Below, one piece after another: positions 1-4,553 of a stretch of 8,390 nt of DNA. The stretch covers positions 1 to 8,390 of the forward strand of contig JAQGPB010000147.1 of NCBI GenBank assembly GCA_028293265.1, read 5' to 3'. Under the pieces are notes generated by a model, which ran no database searches, was not told the DNA's origin, and worked only from the letters and a program-made list of their open reading frames with translations. The position numbers and the translations under genes were made by a program. Every line of letters begins with the position of its first letter. Position 1 is the stretch's first letter. Source of the stretch: Pedosphaera sp. GTDB lineage: Bacteria > Verrucomicrobiota > Verrucomicrobiae > Limisphaerales > Pedosphaeraceae.

Positions 1-2
1 CT

Positions 3-506
3 CTGCTGGCGGTTGCGCTTTATGTCGTTTGGTTTGTAGGGATTCTTTTTGAGTTCGAGTACCCGTACGTGTTTACCCTGATGGGAGTTCGAAACGCAGT
101 ATCCGCCACTGGTGTGCCGGTTTCGAAAATAATCAATTCCTACGAACCCTACAAGGACCGGCACCTGCATTGGCACACATGCAGTTATGAGGACCAGTGG
201 TGTGGCAACCACCCGGACTTGGTCGCTGTAGAATTACGTTCAGAAGACGGAGGCCAGTCCGAGACTTTGGAACTCTTCGCTTACTCCCGGCGAACCCATA
301 TCCTCGTTCCAATGACAGGTAAGACCGCCGGTGATTTTCCATCACTCATGCCACCCGGCGATGAGCTTGCGAATGTTCGTGCATTGAACGGGCTCCCAGG
401 AACTCAAAACATCGGAATCGGAAATTTCAAATTACCCGCAAAATGGTTTCGGACAATAATTCAAGCTGAAACAAACGCCAAACAGAAAGCTCTTTCCACG
501 AATTGA
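3..506 (+). CDS. Membrane-anchored hypothetical protein, 3' part only
   Basis: The reading frame is open from the left edge to the TGA at 504-506, so the true start lies outside the window. A GTG at 69 is the first possible internal start, but the codons before it are also open and encode a hydrophobic stretch (LLAVALYVVWFVGILF) that looks like a transmembrane helix or uncleaved signal anchor. I therefore read this as the C-terminal 167 residues of a longer membrane-anchored protein. The soluble part begins after 'EFEYPYVFTLMG' and has two cysteines close together (HTCSYEDQWCGNH), which could form a disulfide or bind metal. I do not recognise the family and propose no function. It converges on the antitoxin-like gene, with 17 bp between the stop codons. 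Confidence 0.6.
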   Translation: MLAVALYVVWFVGILFEFEYPYVFTLMGVRNAVSATGVPVSKIINSYEPYKDRHLHWHTCSYEDQWCGNHPDLVAVELRSEDGGQSETLELFAYSRRTHILVPMTGKTAGDFPSLMPPGDELANVRALNGLPGTQNIGIGNFKLPAKWFRTIIQAETNAKQKALSTN

Positions 507-523
507 TCTGGCCGAACAAACCT

Positions 524-742
524 TCACAATCGATTCATCTTCATCAGCGTTTCCCTCTCGTCATTACTTTCACGCAGAAATACATTCAGCTTTGGCCGCT
601 GATGTTGATAGCCGATCAGCCGTTCCCACCGTTCCTCATCCTGCCGTGCCGCAAGGAAGCGGGCGAAATCCGCGACCTCAATGCGTTTCTCCACTGGCAG
701 CCCTTCACAGATGCGAACGAGTTCTTCCGTTTCAGCACTCAT
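524..742 (-). CDS. Antitoxin-like small protein (DUF2281/type II antitoxin-like), no adjacent toxin
   Basis: This encodes 72 residues from an ATG at 742. The helical N-terminal part (ETEELVRICEGLPVEKRIEV, then ADFARFLAARQDEERWERLI) resembles small antitoxins annotated as DUF2281 or similar, in which a helix rich in leucine and charge ('LP-EKR-EV-DFA-FL') is followed by 'RWE-LI'. The tail 'RPKLNVFLRES...NRL' resembles the toxin-binding C-terminal arm of these proteins. Known relatives neutralise a PIN or RelE-type toxin encoded next to them. Here the downstream gene is on the opposite strand and unrelated, and the upstream gene on this strand is a lipoprotein, so no toxin partner is visible. 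The start has only a weak purine stretch upstream (GGGGTAGAAG). Family assignment is from memory of the pattern; an unrelated small helical protein remains possible. Confidence 0.6.
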   Translation of the reverse strand: MSAETEELVRICEGLPVEKRIEVADFARFLAARQDEERWERLIGYQHQRPKLNVFLRESNDERETLMKMNRL

Positions 743-801
743 GATTAACTTCTACCCCAGTCTTGCGCTCCGTTCAACCCTGTTTGCCACTTGGTGCTTC
801 C

Positions 802-832
802 TTGGGTATTTCGTCATTGGGTATTTGGGTAT
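802..832. repeat. Octamer tandem repeat TTGGGTAT, three units plus one divergent unit
   Basis: Units are TTGGGTAT at 802-809, a divergent heptamer TTCGTCA at 810-816, then TTGGGTAT at 817-824 and 825-832. The array overlaps the 3' end of the DUF1080 gene on the minus strand: its reverse complement encodes the last residues (KYPNTQ) and supplies the TGA stop (814-816). The same octamer recurs at 2143-2174 and once at 7502-7509. Confidence 0.85.
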
Positions 833-1617
833 TTCCTCAACCTGATCTCCCTCACCGCCGCCGTCGTCTGATAAGTCGCGATCCCCAGCGGCTTCGAAAG
901 TTCAATATCCCCAAACCGCAGACCGATCTTTTTGTCCCGGGTGTCCAAATCCACAATCTTCTGCCCGTCCAGCCACGACTCAATTTTTCCCTCCGTCACC
1001 CGCACTCGCACGCGATACCAGCGATTCGTGTCGAACTTCATCGTCTTCGACGTTTCGTTCTCCGACGCATCCTCGCCGTCAACGCTCGAAATCCCCACCG
1101 TCCCGCCGCCCCAGCCGCCGAGAATCAAGCTCGCGTGCGTCTCGCCCACCGGAAACGTCAGCCCGCAAAAGAAGTCCGAGCCGGTAATCTTCATCGCATC
1201 CAGCGCCACTTCGTAATTCATTTTCGGCACATCGCCATTGGTCCAAGTGATGCCGCTCAACGCGTCCCCCATGTCAATCACCGCCAGCCCGGCTTCGCAA
1301 TGCACCCCGCCATGCCCGCCAAAATCCGTCACCTGCCAGCCCGCCAACGAACGCCCGTCAAAAAGTGATTTCCAACCATTCCCCTCAAACGGCGCGGAAG
1401 GTTGCGTCGCCGCCTGTTGAAACACGGCTTCCGTCGCCGACACAGCCGGCTTGGCCGCCGCCGCCGATTGCGCGGCACCGCCACTGGCCATTTTGTTCGC
1501 CTCCTCCTTGCGCGACGATTCGGACGCGCAACCTGCCAGCAGTGTGCATCCGGCCACCAACAAACCTGCCGCCTTCACTCCGAGTCCGAATGAAATTTTT
1601 CTTTGGCTTGATTTCAT
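814..1617 (-). CDS. DUF1080 (3-keto-disaccharide hydrolase / LamG-like) lipoprotein
   Basis: This is a 267-residue secreted lipoprotein. I chose the ATG at 1615-1617 because it directly precedes a signal peptide (MKSSQRKISFGLGVKAAGLL). A TTG eight codons upstream (1639-1641) is a weaker option. Two lipobox-like motifs follow, LVAGC (Cys24) and LLAGC (Cys30), the second being the more typical. After an Ala/Ser-rich linker (about 45-75), the DUF1080 domain starts at 'GNGWKSLFDGRSLAGW' (79-94) and continues to the classic 'YRVRVRVTEGKIESWLDG' strand pair (201-218) and 'IGLRFGDIEL'. The family has a concanavalin/LamG-like beta-sandwich, often exported in Verrucomicrobiota and Planctomycetota, and some members act on 3-keto-sugars; the substrate here is unknown. 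The last residues KYPNTQ come from the octamer repeat and are probably not ancestral. It is divergent from the DUF167 gene and lies upstream of the antitoxin-like gene on the same strand. Confidence 0.85.
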   Translation of the reverse strand: MKSSQRKISFGLGVKAAGLLVAGCTLLAGCASESSRKEEANKMASGGAAQSAAAAKPAVSATEAVFQQAATQPSAPFEGNGWKSLFDGRSLAGWQVTDFGGHGGVHCEAGLAVIDMGDALSGITWTNGDVPKMNYEVALDAMKITGSDFFCGLTFPVGETHASLILGGWGGGTVGISSVDGEDASENETSKTMKFDTNRWYRVRVRVTEGKIESWLDGQKIVDLDTRDKKIGLRFGDIELSKPLGIATYQTTAAVREIRLRKYPNTQ

Positions 1618-1786
1618 GATATTGTTTCGACTCCAATCCAATCATAAAATTCACCCAATCCGCAAGTCGCATCCTGCGTGGTAGATTTACACAATCAGAA
1701 TTTCAAATTCGCAATGACCAGTCCTCATCCACCCGCCCGCCATTTCCGCTGGCCCAACCCTCCGCTTCCCGCCATCCTCCACTCGC
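1618..1786. promoter_or_regulatory. Divergent intergenic region with a 13-bp palindrome
   Basis: This 169-bp stretch separates the divergent DUF1080 and DUF167 genes and must hold promoters for both unless they are internal. The clearest structure is GAATTT-C-AAATTC at 1698-1710, a perfect palindrome around position 1704 that could be an operator. The same stretch can also be read as degenerate heptamers (CAGAATT, TCAAATT, CGCAATG). I could not pick convincing -35/-10 boxes. Confidence 0.3.
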
Positions 1787-2095
1787 ATGAGCAACGCCCC
1801 ATCTCTGCCGCCATTCCTTCGCGCCCAACCCGGCGGCCTGCTGCTCTCCGTCAAATTGCAACCCCGCGCCTCGGCCAACGCAATCATCGGCCCGCTCGGC
1901 GAAGAACTCCGCATCAAAGTCACCGCCCCGCCCGTGGACGCCGCCGCCAACGAAGCCCTGCTCCGCCTGCTCGCCGAAAAACTGGACTGCCCCCGCAGCC
2001 GCATCGAACTGATCCGCGGCCAGACCTCCCGCCACAAAACCATCAAGCTCCACGGCCTCGACGCCGCCGCGGTGCTCGCAAAACTTCTGTTCTGA
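1787..2095 (+). CDS. DUF167 / YggU (UPF0235) family protein
   Basis: This encodes 102 residues starting at ATG 1787, close to the usual family length. The whole fold is recognisable: 'LLLSVKLQPRASANAIIG' (18-35) is the first strand with its conserved PxAxxxxIxG signature, 'LRIKVTAPPVDAAANEALLR' (41-60) is the diagnostic core with the conserved AxPVxGxANxxLx-type helix start, and 'IELIRGQTSRHKTIKLHG' (73-90) is the final strand with the G-x-T/S-R-x-K motif. Members are small cytosolic alpha/beta proteins of uncertain biochemical role, often encoded near yggT or pyrroline-5-carboxylate reductase, neither of which is visible here. No Shine-Dalgarno sequence precedes the start. The exchanger-like gene follows on the same strand 118 bp after the stop, so cotranscription is possible. 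Family identity is confident; function is not. Confidence 0.92.
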   Translation: MSNAPSLPPFLRAQPGGLLLSVKLQPRASANAIIGPLGEELRIKVTAPPVDAAANEALLRLLAEKLDCPRSRIELIRGQTSRHKTIKLHGLDAAAVLAKLLF

Positions 2096-2142
2096 CAAAA
2101 AAAACCAAGCCCCTATTCCAAACTTTCGGATTTAGAGCTTCT

Positions 2143-2174
2143 TTGGGTATTTGGGTGGTTGGGTACTTGGGTAT
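2143..2174 (+). repeat. Octamer array TTGGGTAT x4, canonical G-quadruplex motif
   Basis: Four contiguous 8-bp units are present: TTGGGTAT, TTGGGTGG, TTGGGTAC, TTGGGTAT. This gives four GGG runs (2145-2147, 2153-2155, 2161-2163, 2169-2171) separated by three 5-nt loops (TATTT, TGGTT, TACTT), which satisfies the standard G3-N1-7 quadruplex pattern. It lies 39 bp before the preferred exchanger start at 2214, on the coding strand, and would be in the transcript leader. Folding is predicted from the pattern only. Confidence 0.85.
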
Positions 2175-2213
2175 TTCTTTCCACCACCCCCGCCTCCTGC
2201 TTTACTCCAATCG

Positions 2214-3230
2214 GTGCAACACACGTTTACAAAATGGATCGAAAGCACAGGTGCCTGGAGCCCGTGGCTCATGGTTGGCCTTTTCCTGGCCGCCTCGCTC
2301 CTCACCGTCTGGCGGCTCGAAAGCATGTCCTCCGGCGGTCTCGAAGGGACCGTCTTGGGCACGCTCGTCACGCCCTACATCACCGGCATGGGCAACCTTA
2401 TCTTTGCATTCGTTCTCGCCCGAAAAAACGGCTCCGCCACGGAAGTCCTGACCAACTGCCTCGTCAACAACGTCACCAACATGACATTAGTCCTGGGCCT
2501 GCCGGCGGTCATTTGGAACATGAACCTTTTTTCCGCCAAAAAAACTGGCGCCGGCAAAAAATCCGCCAAAGCCAAAGGTTCCGCCCAGGTGCAGCAAGTC
2601 AACCGCCTCTCGCTGCTGCTCACGCTCACGGCCGTACTCTTCTTCACCGGGATGACTTGGGCCGTCGGCTCGGACGGGCAGATTACCTTTATTGACGGCC
2701 TTGTTTTGGTTGGCCTTTTTCTGTTCTGGCAATGCTTTCACGTGTTCGAAGTACTCAAGACGAACGCCCGCCAAAACCGCGGCTTTGATTGGATGCTGCC
2801 GTTCGACCTCGCCCTGCTCGCGCTGGGCGGTTACGCCATCTACCTCAGCACCGACTGGCTGGTGGCCTGGATTTCCAACATTCACACCGGCTTTATCAGC
2901 GTGAAATACATCGGCTGGCTCAGCGGCTGGCTCATGGTGCTGCCCAACGCCCTGCTCGCGATTTACTACGGCTGGACCAAGCGGCCCGAAGTCGTTTACA
3001 CCTCTCAAGTCGGCGACAACCACATCTGCATTCCCCTTTGCATCGGCATCTTTGCCCTGTTCAAGACCATCACCGTGCCCGCTTTTTTCAAGCCGGGCGT
3101 TTTCATTCTCCTCGGGGCGACCCTGCTTCACTTTTTGTTCATTGCCGCCTTTGGACGACTGCCGCGCGTCGCGGGATTTCTTCTCATCGCCGCTTACGGC
3201 TACTTTCTTTACGCCGGGTTGTTGCAATGA
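2214..3230 (+). CDS. Sodium/calcium-exchanger-like (CaCA superfamily) integral membrane protein, divergent
   Basis: This is a polytopic membrane protein of 338 residues from GTG 2214. The frame is open back to a TTG at 2151, but that start lies inside the octamer repeat and would add a Pro-rich tail, so I prefer the GTG; no clear ribosome binding site supports either. Roughly ten hydrophobic segments fall in two halves separated by a basic loop (KKTGAGKKSAKAKG, about 109-122). The first half holds an alpha-repeat-like stretch 'GTVLGTLVTPYITGMGNL' continuing to 'LTNCLVNNVTNMTLVLG' (about 45-96). The second half holds 'MVLPNALLAIYYG' and 'SQVGDNHICIPLCIG' (about 241-279). These resemble the two inverted alpha-repeats of Na+/Ca2+ antiporters, yet the usual 'GTSxPE' acidic residue appears as Pro-Tyr in the first repeat and Pro-Asn in the second. 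A different ion or a lost transport role is possible. The gene ends 2 bp before the convergent hypothetical gene. Confidence 0.7.
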   Translation: MQHTFTKWIESTGAWSPWLMVGLFLAASLLTVWRLESMSSGGLEGTVLGTLVTPYITGMGNLIFAFVLARKNGSATEVLTNCLVNNVTNMTLVLGLPAVIWNMNLFSAKKTGAGKKSAKAKGSAQVQQVNRLSLLLTLTAVLFFTGMTWAVGSDGQITFIDGLVLVGLFLFWQCFHVFEVLKTNARQNRGFDWMLPFDLALLALGGYAIYLSTDWLVAWISNIHTGFISVKYIGWLSGWLMVLPNALLAIYYGWTKRPEVVYTSQVGDNHICIPLCIGIFALFKTITVPAFFKPGVFILLGATLLHFLFIAAFGRLPRVAGFLLIAAYGYFLYAGLLQ

Positions 3231-3232
3231 TT

Positions 3233-3658
3233 TCACACCGAGCAGGCCAGCGGACTCGACCGCACCTTGTCGCTCAACTCCACGAACGGAACCTGCGCCT
3301 CAATCCAGCGTGAGTCCTTCGCGAGCTGTTCCATCGAACTCGCGGTGTTGTTGCAAATTAAATAATGCCCGTCGCCCAGCACCACGAACGCCTCGAACAA
3401 CGTCCCCACCCCGTGCCGCGTAAATTCAAAATCCCCCGCGCCGCGCCGCGCATCCAGCAGCTCAGTCCGCAACGCCCCCAGATCTTTGGCGAAATTTTTC
3501 AAAAAATCATCATTCCTCGGGCCGACGTAATTCAAGATCCGGCTCTTCTTGTGCATCAGCGACACAATCGCCCATTCGTCAAAGACGACCTTCTTGTAAC
3601 GGGCGTTCATCTGTTCGGAACAATGCTTGATGGCTTTCGTGGTTTCTTCGAGCGTCAT
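3233..3658 (-). CDS. Hypothetical soluble protein, possibly roadblock/profilin-like
   Basis: This encodes 141 residues from the ATG at 3656-3658. Sixteen further upstream codons are open but would add a short Arg/Lys-rich leader (MRRNHNRSMRRKAKRN) that looks untranslated. A purine-rich GGAAAG lies about 12 bp before the chosen ATG. The protein has no signal peptide or membrane segment. It begins with a helix (MTLEETTKAIKHCSEQMNARY), then a probable strand (KVVFDEWAIVSLM), a long helix (NDDFLKNFAKDLGALRTELLD), and strands with a turn (GTLFEAFVVLGDGHYLICNN) before another helix. That alternation recalls roadblock/LC7 or profilin-like folds, but this is only a guess from pattern. I do not recognise the family. 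Upstream is a 168-bp divergent region shared with the CruF-like gene; downstream it abuts the convergent exchanger gene. Confidence 0.65.
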   Translation of the reverse strand: MTLEETTKAIKHCSEQMNARYKKVVFDEWAIVSLMHKKSRILNYVGPRNDDFLKNFAKDLGALRTELLDARRGAGDFEFTRHGVGTLFEAFVVLGDGHYLICNNTASSMEQLAKDSRWIEAQVPFVELSDKVRSSPLACSV

Positions 3659-3826
3659 ATTTCGTTTTGCTTTCCGCCGCATCGAGCGGTTGTGGTTTCG
3701 TCTCAAATCAGGGCAGTTAATCCCGTCTCAGGACACAACGGTGCGCGTCGCACCATTCGGTTCCCGCGCATTTTATTTACGGCTTTCAGCCGCCCGGATT
3801 AAAGCTATTGTCATACCACTTTTGAC
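3659..3826. promoter_or_regulatory. Divergent intergenic region with three small inverted repeats
   Basis: This region separates the minus-strand hypothetical gene from the CruF-like gene. It contains GGTGCG-CGT-CGCACC at 3740-3754, CGGCT-TTC-AGCCG at 3780-3792, and TGTCA/TGACA arms at 3809-3813 and 3823-3827, the last overlapping the CruF-like start codon. Any could be an operator or a 5'-leader hairpin. I could not identify reliable -35/-10 boxes. Confidence 0.35.
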
Positions 3827-4528
3827 ATGCACGAACCCAGCCTCGCCCAAACCGTAATCCTCCTCGCGCTCGCCGCTACGTTTTGGAGAATGACGCGCCG
3901 CCTGCCTTTGCAAAATGTTTTTTCCTGCGCGGTCATTATCGCGCTGATTTCCGGCCTCATTCAGATCATTGGCGCCAAAACCGGCATTCCCTTCGGCCCT
4001 TTTTTCTATACGGAAAATCTCGGTTATCCCCTGTTCCATCTGCTTCCTTGGCCGGTTCCCCTGCTCTGGGTCGTCGTGCTCCTCAACTCCCATGGCGTTG
4101 CCCGTCTTATTCTCAAGCCTTGGCGCAACGCATCAAACCATGGCCTCCGCTCCCTGGCCCTGACATGCCTGCTCGCAGTTCTCTTCGATGCCGTGCTCGA
4201 ACCCTTCGCCACGCGGACAAATCGTTGGTGGATTTGGACCTCCGCCAGGACCATTCCCATTTGGTATGGCGCGCCCTGGATCAACTTTGCCGGTTGGGCC
4301 GCCACCGCCCTGCTCATCCTTGGATTCATCACTCCCTGGCTCATCAACAAAAAGCCCGGTGACGAACCTCCGCCCGATTATTGTCCGCTCATGATCTGGT
4401 TGACCTTGATGCTCCTCCTCACCATCGGCAACACCTTCAGCCAATTTTGGGCGGCGGCGTTCCTGGGTTTTGCCACCAGTGCTTTCGTGGCCTTCTTCGC
4501 CTGGCGAAACTCACGCACGCAAGAATAA
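3827..4528 (+). CDS. Carotenoid biosynthesis protein, CruF-like (DUF422)
   Basis: This is a 233-residue integral membrane protein starting at ATG 3827, about the usual length for the DUF422 family. Around seven hydrophobic segments are visible (about 7-19, 31-50, 74-90, 108-124, 153-172, 187-200, 205-226). Family signatures are clear: 'TGIPFGPFFYTENLGYPLF' (52-70) followed by 'LPWPVPLLW', then 'DAVLEPFATRTNRWWIW' (121-137), and 'WYGAPWINFAGW' (146-157). Characterised members include CruF, a 1',2'-hydratase acting on the psi end groups of acyclic carotenoids, and related C50 carotenoid enzymes. The conserved Asp, Glu and aromatic residues fit that role, but the exact substrate cannot be read from sequence. 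No phytoene synthase, desaturase or glycosyltransferase gene of a carotenoid cluster lies beside it, so it is isolated here. No Shine-Dalgarno is visible; inverted arms TGTCA/TGACA sit at the start. It converges on the large membrane gene with a 20-bp gap. Confidence 0.85.
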   Translation: MHEPSLAQTVILLALAATFWRMTRRLPLQNVFSCAVIIALISGLIQIIGAKTGIPFGPFFYTENLGYPLFHLLPWPVPLLWVVVLLNSHGVARLILKPWRNASNHGLRSLALTCLLAVLFDAVLEPFATRTNRWWIWTSARTIPIWYGAPWINFAGWAATALLILGFITPWLINKKPGDEPPPDYCPLMIWLTLMLLLTIGNTFSQFWAAAFLGFATSAFVAFFAWRNSRTQE

Positions 4529-4532
4529 CTTG

Positions 4533-4553
4533 CATTCAACATTCGTGTTCATT
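4533..4553. repeat. Degenerate heptamer tract at the CruF/GT-C junction
   Basis: Three heptamers can be read: CATTCAA (4533-4539), CATTCGT (4540-4546) and GTTCATT (4547-4553), the first two agreeing at five of seven positions. The tract fills the short gap between the two convergent genes and overlaps the stop codon of the glycosyltransferase-like gene. Confidence 0.45.

Noticed and set aside
763..1368. Plus-strand open frame (201 codons) opposite the DUF1080 gene
   Set aside because: Arg/Pro/His-rich antisense product; the DUF1080 lipoprotein on the other strand has a signal peptide and family motifs.
1678..2451. Plus-strand open frame (257 codons) overlapping DUF167 and the exchanger 5' end
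   Set aside because: It is a Pro/Arg-rich frame-shifted reading of the clear DUF167 gene and crosses the repeat array.
2487..3236. Minus-strand open frame (249 codons) opposite the exchanger-like gene
   Set aside because: The product is rich in Gly, Glu and Gln with no domain pattern. The plus strand encodes a convincing polytopic membrane protein.
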